A stretch of 64,000 nt of DNA from Maribacter polysaccharolyticus (GCF_028882255.1 NZ_JARBUY010000003.1:85018-149017); one strand, 5' to 3'. Shown: positions 23,101 through 31,254, numbered from the stretch's first letter. A program made the numbers and translations. Notes: generated from the letters alone by a model not told the origin.

Positions 23101-23624
23101 AAGATGGGAACAATAGTTCCAAAGGCGATAAACAAGGCCAGAAAAATGGTTCCAAAGGTCAAGAAGGAAGAGAAGGGTCCGGTAAAGGGCCTACTGGTAA
23201 TGAGGATGATTTAAGGGAGATCTATGAGATCTATAAGGAGCAACAGCTATTGCGACAGGAGTTGGAAAAGCAACTTCAGGATATGATTGATACCGATGGA
23301 AGGAAATTGGGAGAGAAATTAATAAAGCAAATGGAGGATTTCGAAAATGATCTATTGGAAAATGGCATAACCCAAAGAACCATCGATAAAGTCAATTTTA
23401 TTGAACATGAGCTTTTAAAGTTAGAGAATGCAAGTTTGACCAAAGGGAAGAAAGAAGAGCGCAAAAGTAATTCGAATGAAAGGGATTTTCAAAACCCACT
23501 GTTATCCAAACCATCTTTTTTGGAGGAGTATAAAAACAATATCGAAATTTTAAATCGACAAGCATTACCTTTGCGCCAAAATTATCAAATATTGATAAGG
23601 GATTATTTTGAGCAGTATGATTGA
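20175..23624 (+). CDS. DUF4175 family membrane protein
   Basis: This 1149-aa protein matches the Bacteroidota DUF4175 family by layout. Two transmembrane segments lie near residues 35-58 and 62-85, with a third near 160-178. A large beta-rich, probably extracytoplasmic region follows. A very long Lys/Glu/Gln-rich coiled-coil region extends over about residues 490-760. A low-complexity Gly/Lys/Asn/Glu segment occupies about residues 915-1010, before a final helical tail. Its function is unknown. It overlaps ybeY by 8 bp (ATGATTGA) and sits upstream of mnmG, so the three probably form one operon. A TATCTTGG element directly upstream (one mismatch to the -7 consensus) is a weak promoter candidate. 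Confidence 0.8.
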   Translation: MKIRCNLDAFNDILDKLNQFTRKYYTKVLIKGLLIFLVIGILVFLAILGIEYFLWLGTTARMVLFFFFVLLTMVLFYKFILVPVLYLFKVKKGITNKEASQLIGKHFPEVSDKLCNLLDLSEDKYQSELLRASIAQRSKELNPVPFTKAVTFRESYGYFRYLLIPVAIVGVLLVSGNFGSFWNSYDRLKNYDLAYAPPAPFHFKLMNKELNVLQDKSYTILVTTEGNVRPDVVFIRVNGKDLMLQKSGNEFSYTFTAPLEDTYFQFFAEQVRSEEYHLEVIKTPSIEDIEIEFSYPAYLNLTNQTLKSTGNAIVPEGTKITWSVKGNNAERIDYIDKDTVEGFSKETDFFHLSKTLYNSLEYQITASNSRLEDYEKLNYQIKIIKDAYPTIKVEQVLDTLRANTSYFIGETSDDHGLEVIELVYYKKGNPDNKEVIVLGNPKVNFEKFYYTFPSGLDVEEGVEYEFYFRSIDNDGIRGGKSTKSRVFSNRILDKDEVHKRELKAQEDIINIMDRSLEKLNAQEKVLKELNKNQKEKKELNFNDQNQIKSFLQKQEVQEEQMQKFSKQLQDNLQKQEGDKELNKLLQERLERQELEARKNQILLEELNKIADKIDKEELSKRLEDLGKKQQSSKRNLEQLVELTKRYYVTEKAAQLANELEKLAEKQEKLADDVPEEKSIKKEQETLKNEFEGLADELKELMKDNDALQKPLRLEIDANKEKGIKNDQKEVLGELQKSIEDQGEFSEGEKQSMEDKIKSKQKAAANKMKKMAEELGNSSMGASDGSAITEDAEMLRQILDNLVIFSFKQEKLLDELEVSDYDITNFSKTVKEQNELRRLFEHVDDSLFSLSLRRAELAEFVNEQIGEVYYNIDKSLESIADNIIYQGVSYQKYVLNASNSLADFLANILDNMQQSLQSGKGSGDGEKGFQLPDIIKGQGEIKDKMGSKGNSPGAQAEGKGNKPEGKSGEQGEGNEGKDGNNSSKGDKQGQKNGSKGQEGREGSGKGPTGNEDDLREIYEIYKEQQLLRQELEKQLQDMIDTDGRKLGEKLIKQMEDFENDLLENGITQRTIDKVNFIEHELLKLENASLTKGKKEERKSNSNERDFQNPLLSKPSFLEEYKNNIEILNRQALPLRQNYQILIRDYFEQYD

Positions 23625-24039
23625 ATTTTTTTACGAGGATGCATTTCGTTTGGAGAATGAAATACGCTACATCCAATGGATCGGTAAGGTGTTGGAATCG
23701 GAGGAATATGATTTAGGTGATTTGAATTATATATTTTGCGATGACAACTATTTGTTGGAGATCAACAAAAAATATTTGGATCATGATACGCTTACCGATA
23801 TCATCACTTTTGATTATACCGATAATAGGGTCTTAAGTGGGGATATATTTATATCCATAGAAAGAGTCCGTGAAAATGCCGACATGTTAAATATCGATTT
23901 TAAAATTGAATTACTAAGGGTAATGGCCCACGGGTTATTGCACTTAATGGGATTCAATGATAAAAACGAATCCGATATTGTACTAATGAGGAAAAAGGAA
24001 GAGGAAAAGATAAATATGTTCCACGTGGAACAATCATAA
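23617..24039 (+). CDS. ybeY: Endoribonuclease YbeY, 16S rRNA maturation factor
   Basis: This 140-aa protein belongs to the UPF0054/YbeY family, which is needed for 16S rRNA 3'-end maturation and ribosome quality control. The metal-binding motif HGLLHLMGF is at residues 105-113. The third His of the usual HxxxHxxGxxH motif is Lys here (FNDK), which I recall as normal for Bacteroidota versions. I chose the ATG at 23617; an upstream TTG at 23608 would add three residues. The ATG overlaps the DUF4175 stop. The last codons, encoding MFHVEQS, coincide with a perfect parS palindrome, so the C-terminal tail is probably shaped by a DNA site. Confidence 0.92.
   Translation: MIEFFYEDAFRLENEIRYIQWIGKVLESEEYDLGDLNYIFCDDNYLLEINKKYLDHDTLTDIITFDYTDNRVLSGDIFISIERVRENADMLNIDFKIELLRVMAHGLLHLMGFNDKNESDIVLMRKKEEEKINMFHVEQS
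24017..24032. other. parS centromere site 1 (ParB binding)
   Basis: TGTTCCACGTGGAACA is a perfect 16-bp palindrome matching the parS consensus TGTTnCACGTGnAACA. It lies inside the 3' end of ybeY and reads there as part of MFHVEQ. ParB/Spo0J nucleates on such sites, which cluster near replication origins. Confidence 0.85.
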
Positions 24040-24043
24040 GATT

Positions 24044-25912
24044 ATGTTTGGAGAAGTATATGATGTAATAGTAGTTGGAGGTGGGCATGCTGGGGCGGAA
24101 GCTGCGGCGGCGGCGGCCAATATGGGCTCAAAAACCTTGTTGGCGACCATGAACCTACAGACCATAGGACAGATGTCTTGTAATCCGGCCATGGGTGGCA
24201 TTGCCAAAGGACAAATCGTTAGGGAGATCGATGCCATTGGTGGTTATTCCGGTATTATTACCGATAAGTCGGCCATTCAATTTAAGATGTTGAATAAATC
24301 CAAGGGGCCTGCCATGTGGAGTCCTAGAGCACAAAGTGACCGTATGCGTTTTGCCGAGGAATGGCGTTTGGCTTTGGAACGTACCCCGAATGTCGATTTC
24401 TATCAAGAGATGGTACAGGGATTGTTGATTGACGGGAACAAGGTTGTCGGAGTGAGGACCTCCTTGGGTATCGATATAAAAGGCAGGTCTGTGGTATTGA
24501 CCAATGGCACTTTTTTAAATGGATTGATCCATATAGGGGAAAAACAATTTGGTGGGGGCAGAGCCGGTGAAAAGGCCGTAACTGGCATTACCGAACAGCT
24601 GACTGCTTTGGGTTTTGAAAGTGGAAGAATGAAAACGGGTACTCCGCCACGTGTCGATGGACGCTCTTTGGATTATTCCAAAATGATCGTTCAACCGGGA
24701 GATCCCATACCTGAGAAATTCTCTTATTTGGATACGCCGGTCTTAAAAGAACAACGGGATTGTTATATGAGCCATACCAGTGCCGAGGTACATAATCTTT
24801 TGCGGGAAGGGTTCGATAGATCTCCGATGTTCAACGGTAGGATCAAAAGTATCGGTCCCAGATATTGTCCCTCTATAGAGGATAAAATCAATCGTTTTGC
24901 AGATAAGGATAGCCATCAATTATTTGTGGAACCTGAAGGTTGGGATACCGTTGAAGTTTATGTTAATGGTTTTTCAACTTCCTTGCCCGAGGATGTCCAA
25001 TTTAAGGCATTAAGATCTGTTAGGGGTTTTGAAAAAGTGAAATTCTTTAGACCGGGATATGCCATAGAATACGATTATTTTCCACCGACACAATTGAAGC
25101 ATACATTGGAAACCAAATTGGTGGAGAACTTATATTTCGCCGGACAGATCAATGGTACGACGGGATACGAGGAAGCGGCTTCACAAGGTTTAATGGCAGG
25201 TATAAATGCGCATTTAAAAATCAATGGGCAAGAACCCTTCATATTGAAAAGGGATGAAGCCTACATTGGTGTTTTAATAGATGATCTTATCACTAAAGGC
25301 ACCGAAGAACCATATAGGATGTTTACATCGCGGGCCGAATATCGGACACTTCTTCGGCAGGATAATGCCGACTTACGATTAACCCCTAAAGGGTATGCCA
25401 TTGGCTTGGCGTCAGAAGAGCGCTTAAGGCGAATGGAAGAAAAAGAAAAAAAATCGAGTGATTTTGTGACCTTTTTTAAAACTACCAGTGTGCAACCGGA
25501 AGATATAAATCCGATATTGAAAAGTGTGGATTCAGCATTGGTAAAACAATCGGATAAAATGTTCAAGGCTTTTTCGCGTCCTAATGTTACCATGGATCAT
25601 ATGTTGAAATTGGCCCCTGTGGCTGATTTCGTTTTGGAAAATAACCTGGGAAGGGAAGAAATGGAACAAGCCGAAATACAGATCAAATATGCGGGTTATA
25701 TCCAAAAGGAAAAGAATAATGCGGATAAATTACAACGGCTTGAAAATATTAAAATTCCGGATAATTTCGATTATTCAAAGCTAAAGTCCCTCTCGTTCGA
25801 AGCACGGGAAAAACTAAAATCCATTCGTCCGGTAACCATTTCCCAAGCATCGCGGATCAGTGGGGTTTCCCCTTCGGACATTAGTGTGCTTTTGGTTTAT
25901 ATGGGTAGATAG
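24044..25912 (+). CDS. mnmG: tRNA uridine-5-carboxymethylaminomethyl(34) synthesis enzyme MnmG
   Basis: This 622-aa FAD protein works with MnmE to modify the wobble uridine of several tRNAs. The N-terminal Rossmann motif VIVVGGGHAGAEAAAAAA (about residues 6-23) binds FAD. The family motifs MSCNPAMGGIAKGQIVREID and MKTGTPPRVDG are present, and the C-terminal helical domain that contacts MnmE ends with the usual ISRxSGxxPxDIxxLL pattern. The length is typical. It starts 4 bp after the ybeY stop and is probably in the DUF4175-ybeY-mnmG operon. A parS site lies on each side. In many bacteria mnmG (gidA) lies near oriC. Confidence 0.97.
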   Translation: MFGEVYDVIVVGGGHAGAEAAAAAANMGSKTLLATMNLQTIGQMSCNPAMGGIAKGQIVREIDAIGGYSGIITDKSAIQFKMLNKSKGPAMWSPRAQSDRMRFAEEWRLALERTPNVDFYQEMVQGLLIDGNKVVGVRTSLGIDIKGRSVVLTNGTFLNGLIHIGEKQFGGGRAGEKAVTGITEQLTALGFESGRMKTGTPPRVDGRSLDYSKMIVQPGDPIPEKFSYLDTPVLKEQRDCYMSHTSAEVHNLLREGFDRSPMFNGRIKSIGPRYCPSIEDKINRFADKDSHQLFVEPEGWDTVEVYVNGFSTSLPEDVQFKALRSVRGFEKVKFFRPGYAIEYDYFPPTQLKHTLETKLVENLYFAGQINGTTGYEEAASQGLMAGINAHLKINGQEPFILKRDEAYIGVLIDDLITKGTEEPYRMFTSRAEYRTLLRQDNADLRLTPKGYAIGLASEERLRRMEEKEKKSSDFVTFFKTTSVQPEDINPILKSVDSALVKQSDKMFKAFSRPNVTMDHMLKLAPVADFVLENNLGREEMEQAEIQIKYAGYIQKEKNNADKLQRLENIKIPDNFDYSKLKSLSFEAREKLKSIRPVTISQASRISGVSPSDISVLLVYMGR

Positions 25913-25919
25913 ATCGCTA

Positions 25920-25939
25920 ATTGTTCCACGTGGAACAAT
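25920..25939. other. parS centromere site 2 (ParB binding)
   Basis: ATTGTTCCACGTGGAACAAT is a perfect 20-bp palindrome containing the 16-bp parS core (25922-25937), located 7 bp after the mnmG stop. The core is identical to that of site 1, 1.9 kb away. Confidence 0.85.
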
Positions 25940-26520
25940 GAAAGTCGGGGATGTTTTATGGCTGGCGGAAATGAATAATCACCTTGGACTTCGGGGGCGG
26001 ATTTTGCCTAGGGCCGGTATTACGGAATGTTTAGGAAGATTGATTCAGGGAGCTGTTTACCCTTGCTTTCTTATAGCTTCGTTTTTTCATTGTTGGCGTA
26101 ATGTGTACGATGAATATCCATTAGACAGGATCATTATGGTGTCCCCCACCACTGGATAACCGTTAGTGGTAAATCAAAAGGCAACCTACCATTTTTAGTA
26201 TGGATTTCTATAAGGATAATGGAGCATAGGTTTTGTGGTGTCCAATTTTCCAAATAGCAGAAAAGCGCTTTTTTGTTTTGAACGCTAGGGCTGTTTTTAC
26301 GACTTTGAATGTTGACTGGGCTTTTTCACATTTGGCCTGCGTTGATTTGTGTAATGGAAACCTGTTCTGTTTTTTGGTTTGTCCGGGTGCGATAGTAAGC
26401 TTGGTTACAAAATGTAATTAGGGGTTTAAAATAAAGGATGGGGAGAAGAGTGCTTTCAGAAGAAGTAGTTTTGGAGTACCTTAGGCCCCTTGGAATAAAT
26501 TTTATTTTGTCAGATTAACA
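25940..26520. other. Gene-poor region to the right of parS site 2
   Basis: These 581 bp carry only short frames without family resemblance (74 codons from 25939, 62 codons at 26233). An inverted repeat ACCACT/AGTGGT lies around 26147-26170. One TTATCCAGT, a poor DnaA-box match, occurs near 26150 on the - strand, which is not enough to call an origin. Confidence 0.5.
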
Positions 26521-27348
26521 ATGAAGCCGTATTTAAAGATCAAGGACCATTCCGTAACGGGGGAAAATTTTGAATTGGTGTACGATGATGTTTTGGAGAT
26601 GTTGTCAACGAAACCCAAACCCGTCGATTTGGCCAAATATTATTTGAGTGAAAACTACATTTCGCACACCGATGCCAATAAAACGGTGATCGATAAACTC
26701 TATCAAAAAGTAAAAAAGTATAGTCTAGGTAAAAAGGAGCGTTTGGTTTCCAAATATGCCGGGAAAGAAAAAACGCTTTTGGATGTCGGGGCCGGTACGG
26801 GCGATTTTTTATTAAAGGCCCAAAGTGAAAACTGGAAAGTGGATGGAGTGGAACCGAATAAGGAAGCACGGAAAAGGGCGTCGGAAAAAGGTATTGCGCT
26901 TTATGACGATTTTGAAAAAATATGCGGCACAAAATATGAGGTCATCACCCTATGGCATGTTTTGGAACATCTTCCCGATCTGGAGGACCAAATCAAAAAA
27001 TTGGTTTCGTTACTATCCGAGAAGGGAACCCTTGTGGTGGCCGTACCTAATTTCAAGTCATACGATGCTTCATTTTATGGTAGGTATTGGGCGGCATATG
27101 ATGTTCCCAGGCACCTATGGCATTTTTCCAAAGTGGCCATTGAAAAACTTTTTGCCGCAGAAGGAATGAGAGTCGAAACCATTAAACCATTGATTTTTGA
27201 TTCGTTCTATGTCTCTATTTTGTCCGAGCAATATAAGACGGGACGCCAAAATTATATTAGGGCATTTCTGGTAGGGCTGTGGTCAAATCTAAAAGCTTTC
27301 CGCAGCAAGGAGTATTCTTCACACATTTACATCCTAAAAAGAGCCTAA
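26521..27348 (+). CDS. Class I SAM-dependent methyltransferase
   Basis: This 275-aa protein has the SAM-binding motif LLDVGAGTGDFLLKA (glycines near residues 90-94). Motif VDGVEPN follows, then LWHVLEHLPDLEDQI, as in the Methyltransf_23/UbiG-like group. Substrate cannot be deduced; related proteins act on quinones, lipids or sugars. It is downstream of mnmG but separated by a 600-bp gap, so it is probably transcribed separately. Confidence 0.88.
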   Translation: MKPYLKIKDHSVTGENFELVYDDVLEMLSTKPKPVDLAKYYLSENYISHTDANKTVIDKLYQKVKKYSLGKKERLVSKYAGKEKTLLDVGAGTGDFLLKAQSENWKVDGVEPNKEARKRASEKGIALYDDFEKICGTKYEVITLWHVLEHLPDLEDQIKKLVSLLSEKGTLVVAVPNFKSYDASFYGRYWAAYDVPRHLWHFSKVAIEKLFAAEGMRVETIKPLIFDSFYVSILSEQYKTGRQNYIRAFLVGLWSNLKAFRSKEYSSHIYILKRA

Positions 27349-27369
27349 AACGCATTTTAAGGCGTTTTA
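27346..27369 (+). terminator. Possible hairpin at methyltransferase stop
   Basis: TAAAACGC (27346-27353) and GCGTTTTA (27362-27369) pair across an 8-nt loop and overlap the stop codon. There is no long T-run, so termination activity is uncertain. The remainder of the 27349-27664 gap holds only the promoter described at 27605. Confidence 0.3.
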
Positions 27370-27604
27370 AGGATAGATTTACCGAAGAATGGAAGTATGT
27401 ATATTAAATTTTGAATTGAGCGGTTAAAACAAATCAAAACATCCCAATTACAATAGAAAATAACAATCCAAACAATAAAAGGCCATAGAAACTATTGATG
27501 GTTGTTGGTTGGGGTGTTTTGGGCCCCGAATTTTATTTTGATGTGCCGATTTTGTATCCCGACACAAATAGTACAATAAAAGTAAAAGTTCTAAAAAGCT
27601 TTCC

Positions 27605-27612
27605 TATTTTTG
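27605..27612 (+). promoter_or_regulatory. Bacteroidota -7 element of the OmpH-like gene
   Basis: TATTTTTG matches TAnnTTTG, 52 bp before the ATG at 27665. A clear -33 element is not visible, so it is tentative. Confidence 0.4.
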
Positions 27613-27664
27613 CCCAATTCGTAAAGGTGAACTTTTACCAAAACAGGAATCTAAAACATAAAAA

Positions 27665-28171
27665 ATGAAAAAATTAGTATTGGCCGCTGTAGTATTGGTC
27701 ATGGTATCTTGCCAACAAGAGAAAATCGGATTTGTAGATAACGTCAAGTTGATGGAAGACTATAAGGAAAGGGTGGATGTCGAAGCCAAATACAAAACCA
27801 AATTGGAAACTTTCGGCAAAAAGAAAGATAGTATAAGCCAGGCCTTTCAAATAGAGGCGCAAGCTTTTCAGGTAAAGGCCCAAAAAATGTCACAACAAAA
27901 GGCCCAGGAAGAATACGGGGTTATGCAGCAAAAAGGCCAATTCATAGGTCAACAGTTGCAACAGGAAGAGCAACAATTGCAAATGGCCGGGCAAACCGAA
28001 ATGGATAGTTTGGTCAAAAAAGTCAAAAGGGAGATCAAAGCCTATGGCGAAGCCAATTCGTATGCCTATATCCTCGGTGGAGGCGACGGGGGTAGTGTGT
28101 TATATGGAAAGGAGACAAACGATCTTACTGCGGAAATCCTAAAACTGCTAAACGACAAATACAAGAAATAA
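27665..28171 (+). CDS. OmpH/Skp-like periplasmic chaperone-type lipoprotein
   Basis: This 168-aa protein has a lipoprotein signal with lipobox VMVSC (Cys at about residue 16). It continues as the Skp/OmpH fold: a short beta-strand (KIGFVDNVKLMEDY), two long Gln/Lys/Glu-rich helices forming the coiled-coil tentacles, and a C-terminal strand region (YAYILGGGDGGSVLYG). Skp-type proteins hold unfolded outer-membrane proteins. A lipid anchor is a variation on soluble Skp. It is a single gene with its own promoter and terminator. Confidence 0.85.
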   Translation: MKKLVLAAVVLVMVSCQQEKIGFVDNVKLMEDYKERVDVEAKYKTKLETFGKKKDSISQAFQIEAQAFQVKAQKMSQQKAQEEYGVMQQKGQFIGQQLQQEEQQLQMAGQTEMDSLVKKVKREIKAYGEANSYAYILGGGDGGSVLYGKETNDLTAEILKLLNDKYKK

Positions 28172-28194
28172 GCATTCCTCGAAATGTGTATTCA

Positions 28195-28228
28195 GAACCC
28201 CGACCTCACCGTCGGGGTTCTTTCATTT
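28195..28228 (+). terminator. Intrinsic terminator after the OmpH-like gene
   Basis: GAACCCCGAC (28195-28204) and GTCGGGGTTC (28211-28220) form a perfect GC-rich 10-bp stem with a 6-nt loop, followed by TTTCATTTT. It abuts the stop of the convergent DoxX-like gene. Confidence 0.85.
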
Positions 28229-28626
28229 TAGGCCTGAAGCAAGTAAACCAAGAAAATGGCAGGGATAAAATAAATGGCAATGGTCCTTGCCCCATCATAG
28301 TCTTTGGCCACACGTTGGCCAAAAAGGAGCATCAATAAAACAATACAGGATACGGCTGCACCGTACATCGCAAAGGAACTTTTGCCCGTGCCAAGTATTT
28401 GAACAACGCTTATAGTGCATAAAATGGCCGCCAAAATCTCAAGAATCAACACGACCCCCAACAGTAGCGGTACGCTGTTCTTTAAAGGGGTCTTTTCAAA
28501 ATGTCCCTTTAACCAAGCCAAATTACCGGTCCAATCCGTTAATTTATCCCATCCGCTCTGCAGAAAAGTGATGATCAGGAATAATAAAAGAAGTAGTTCC
28601 GTACTATTGGCGATAATAAACTCCAT
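28228..28626 (-). CDS. DoxX-like four-helix membrane protein
   Basis: This 132-aa protein has four predicted transmembrane helices (about residues 10-25, 50-70, 78-98, 108-130) and a GWDKLTDW motif between helices 1 and 2. This fits the DoxX/SURF4-like membrane-protein group, whose biochemical role is generally uncertain. It begins 11 bp after the holB stop and is probably cotranscribed with it. Confidence 0.7.
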   Translation of the reverse strand: MEFIIANSTELLLLLFLIITFLQSGWDKLTDWTGNLAWLKGHFEKTPLKNSVPLLLGVVLILEILAAILCTISVVQILGTGKSSFAMYGAAVSCIVLLMLLFGQRVAKDYDGARTIAIYFIPAIFLVYLLQA

Positions 28627-28637
28627 AGCGCTGTTGT

Positions 28638-29807
28638 TTAAGGTTGATTTTGAATAGGGGATGCCTTGGTATGCAATAAACGGGTCAATTTGATCGAGAG
28701 GTCGGTAAAAATGATCTTGGCATTTCCGTTACGTTCAATATGATAAATGGCATCTTCCAATTCGGAAACGATGGTTATAATATTGTTTTCATGCACAAAA
28801 GGGGCGAATTTTTCCATCTTGAATCCATCTACATGCATTCGCATAAAGGCCAAATCCTTTACATTAAAATTAATGAGCATGGCTTGGCGCATGACCGCAA
28901 TGCAATAATGCAGAAATTTCTTTTGGGTTTCCCTACCGGTCTTTGCCACCTCTTCGGCCCAAAGGATCAATTCATTGATCACCGCTTTATTGCCCCTTGC
29001 CTTAAAGGCACTACGCACCCACTGTACGAACCATTTTTCAAAAACCAAATCCTCCGAATCCTTATTCATTAAATCGAGCGCCCGGTTAAAATTACCATCG
29101 GCCTCAAGTGCCAATCTTTGGGCTTCTTCACGAACCAACCCACGGTTTTCAAGTCCTTTGGCAATGGCAGCTTCGGCCAAGGGTGGGAACTGTAGGATCT
29201 GACATCGCGATTTAATGGTCTGCAGGATTTGATCGTCATTTTCGGCGATCAAAAGGAATACGGTTTTTTCCGGCGGTTCCTCAATCAATTTCAAAAGCTT
29301 GTTGGCCGCAGCGGTATTCATTTCTTCCGCCATCCATATCAACATCACCTTATACCCTCCCTCATAGGATTTAAGCGATAATTTTTTAACGATATCATAG
29401 GCTTCATCCACCCCTATCTGCCCCTGTTTCTTCACAATGCCGATCAAGCGGTACCAATCAAAAAGGTTTCCATAGGGCTGTTCCTTGACAAATTGCCGCC
29501 ATTCCTCCATATAATGGTTGCTAACGGCGTGACTTTTTACCTTATCGGAATTGGCAACCGGGAATGCAAAATGCAAATCGGGATGCGAAAGCGAATCACA
29601 TTTCATGTTACAGGCCTGGTTATCCCCGTTGTTTTCGCCGTTCTGATTGTTACAGATAATATATTGGGCATAGGCCAAGGCCATGGGAAGGGTCCCCGAA
29701 CCTTCAGGTCCCACGAAAAGTTGTGCATGGGGTATACGTCCGGCATCGGCACTCAGTGCCAAATGTTTTTTGATATGCGTAAGCCCTAAAATTTCCTTAA
29801 ACAGCAT
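28638..29807 (-). CDS. holB: DNA polymerase III delta'-like clamp-loader subunit
   Basis: This 389-aa AAA+ protein resembles Bacteroidota delta' subunits. It starts with FKEILGLTHIKKHL. The P-loop is degenerate (GPEGSGTLPM, no GK[ST]), and a Cys-rich insert (residues about 51-69) suggests the clamp-loader zinc site. MLIWMAEEMNTAAANKLLKL and EEPPEKTVFLLIAEN are the conserved delta' helices with a SRC sensor motif (IKSRCQILQF). Delta' is the non-hydrolysing stator of the clamp loader. A perfect -7 element ends only 4 nt before the ATG. Confidence 0.9.
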   Translation of the reverse strand: MLFKEILGLTHIKKHLALSADAGRIPHAQLFVGPEGSGTLPMALAYAQYIICNNQNGENNGDNQACNMKCDSLSHPDLHFAFPVANSDKVKSHAVSNHYMEEWRQFVKEQPYGNLFDWYRLIGIVKKQGQIGVDEAYDIVKKLSLKSYEGGYKVMLIWMAEEMNTAAANKLLKLIEEPPEKTVFLLIAENDDQILQTIKSRCQILQFPPLAEAAIAKGLENRGLVREEAQRLALEADGNFNRALDLMNKDSEDLVFEKWFVQWVRSAFKARGNKAVINELILWAEEVAKTGRETQKKFLHYCIAVMRQAMLINFNVKDLAFMRMHVDGFKMEKFAPFVHENNIITIVSELEDAIYHIERNGNAKIIFTDLSIKLTRLLHTKASPIQNQP

Positions 29808-29811
29808 GGTT

Positions 29812-29819
29812 CAAAGATA
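29812..29819 (-). promoter_or_regulatory. Bacteroidota -7 element of holB
   Basis: Reading leftward, TATCTTTG (29819-29812) is a perfect match and ends 4 nt before the ATG at 29807. The transcript would therefore be leaderless or nearly so if this element is used. Confidence 0.55.
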
Positions 29820-29900
29820 GTTTTTTTGCCCAAGTAAATAAATGTGTGGAAACACCTCAAATTATGGAGTCCTATTTTTTCTAAGAACCTTATAAATCTT

Positions 29901-29908
29901 TACCTTTG
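29901..29908 (+). promoter_or_regulatory. Bacteroidota -7 element of pgk
   Basis: TACCTTTG matches TAnnTTTG, 37 bp before the ATG at 29946. It lies downstream of the alternative in-frame start at 29844, which argues against that longer frame. Confidence 0.5.
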
Positions 29909-29945
29909 CCATTCGTTTAAAAGCACACTATTAAAGCATACTACT

Positions 29946-31139
29946 ATGACGACGATTGACGATTTTAATTTTAAGCAGAAAAAGGCATTGATTCGGGTTG
30001 ATTTCAACGTACCCTTGGATGGGGAATTCAATGTAACCGACACAAATAGGATCGAAGCTGCAAAGCCAACGATCATCAAAGTATTGGAAGATGGCGGTAG
30101 TGCTGTTTTAATGAGCCATATGGGGAGGCCCAAAGGGCAACGTAATGCGGACATGTCCTTAAAGCATATTTGTGCCAAGGTTTCCGAGATCATCGGGGTT
30201 CAAATTAAGTTCGTTGATGATTGTATAGGGCCAAAAGCTGAAGAAGCAGTTGCGGAGCTTAAGGAAGGGGAAGTGCTTTTATTGGAAAATTTGCGTTTTT
30301 ACAATGAGGAGACAGCGGGCGATGTGGACTTTGCCGAGAAATTGTCCAAATTGGGCGATGTCTATGTGAACGATGCCTTTGGTACCGCACATAGGGCCCA
30401 CGCATCGACCACGATCGTAGCCCAATTCTTCCCAGGCCAAAAATGTTTCGGATATTTATTGGCCAAAGAGATAAAATCGATAGAAAAAGTAATGCGCACC
30501 GGGGAAAAACCGGTTTTGGCGATCCTTGGCGGCGCAAAGGTGTCTTCGAAAATCACCATTATTGAGAACATACTTGACAAGGTAGATCACTTGATTATCG
30601 GTGGTGGTATGACCTATACCTTCATTAAGGCCCAAGGGGGTACGATCGGGGATTCCATTTGTGAGGATGATAAAATGGATCTTGCGTTGAGCATCTTGGA
30701 ACAGGCCAAGGCCAAAAATGTCCAAGTACACCTTCCGGTAGATGTTATTGCCGCGAATGATTTCAGCAATGATGCCGAAACACAGATCATCGATGTGGAT
30801 AAAATCCCATCGGGTTGGCAAGGTTTGGATGCCGGACCTAAAACCTTGGAGAATTTCAAGAAAGTCATCTTGGAAAGCAAGACCATATTATGGAACGGTC
30901 CTATTGGGGTTTTTGAGATGGAAAGTTTTGCCAAAGGCACCATCAGCGTCGGTAACTTTATCGATGAAGCAACCCAAAAAGGCGCATTTTCCCTTGTAGG
31001 TGGAGGGGATTCCGTTGCCGCGGTAAAACAATTCGGTTTCCAGGATAAGGTAAGTTACGTATCTACCGGTGGCGGTGCGATGTTAGAAAGTTTGGAAGGA
31101 AAAACTTTGCCCGGAATCGCTGCAATATTGGAAGGGTAA
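29946..31139 (+). CDS. pgk: Phosphoglycerate kinase
   Basis: This 397-aa glycolytic enzyme interconverts 1,3-bisphosphoglycerate/ADP and 3-phosphoglycerate/ATP. The N-terminal signature [14 protein letters not shown], the SHMGRPKGQ substrate loop and the C-terminal nucleotide region [13 protein letters not shown] are all present. The 34 extra codons upstream to 29844 do not resemble the family and lie ahead of the promoter element, so I used 29946. There is no adjacent gap gene. It stands alone, with the lytic transglycosylase 115 bp downstream. Confidence 0.97.
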   Translation: MTTIDDFNFKQKKALIRVDFNVPLDGEFNVTDTNRIEAAKPTIIKVLEDGGSAVLMSHMGRPKGQRNADMSLKHICAKVSEIIGVQIKFVDDCIGPKAEEAVAELKEGEVLLLENLRFYNEETAGDVDFAEKLSKLGDVYVNDAFGTAHRAHASTTIVAQFFPGQKCFGYLLAKEIKSIEKVMRTGEKPVLAILGGAKVSSKITIIENILDKVDHLIIGGGMTYTFIKAQGGTIGDSICEDDKMDLALSILEQAKAKNVQVHLPVDVIAANDFSNDAETQIIDVDKIPSGWQGLDAGPKTLENFKKVILESKTILWNGPIGVFEMESFAKGTISVGNFIDEATQKGAFSLVGGGDSVAAVKQFGFQDKVSYVSTGGGAMLESLEGKTLPGIAAILEG

Positions 31140-31254
31140 GGGCGTTATCGATAAACGGGACAGGAGGATACAATCCATACTTTAAGGTTTAAAATTTCAT
31201 TCTTTCAAAAAAAAATACGATTTTCGTTAGTTCCCGATAACTAAAGGATTTCCT

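Noticed and set aside
25939-26159. Short rightward frame of 74 codons starting right after parS site 2
   Set aside because: No family resemblance, unusual composition and no promoter; its start overlaps the palindrome by chance.
26233-26421. 62-codon rightward frame
   Set aside because: Cys/Phe-rich random-looking translation with no homology pattern.
25940-26520. oriC
   Set aside because: parS sites and mnmG suggest proximity, but there is no cluster of TTATCCACA boxes and no clear AT-rich unwinding element.
27420-27530. Leftward hydrophobic translation (SFYGLLLFGLLFSIVIGMF) in the gap before the OmpH-like gene
   Set aside because: It looks like a small membrane protein, but a stop lies directly upstream and no start codon is available in the frame.
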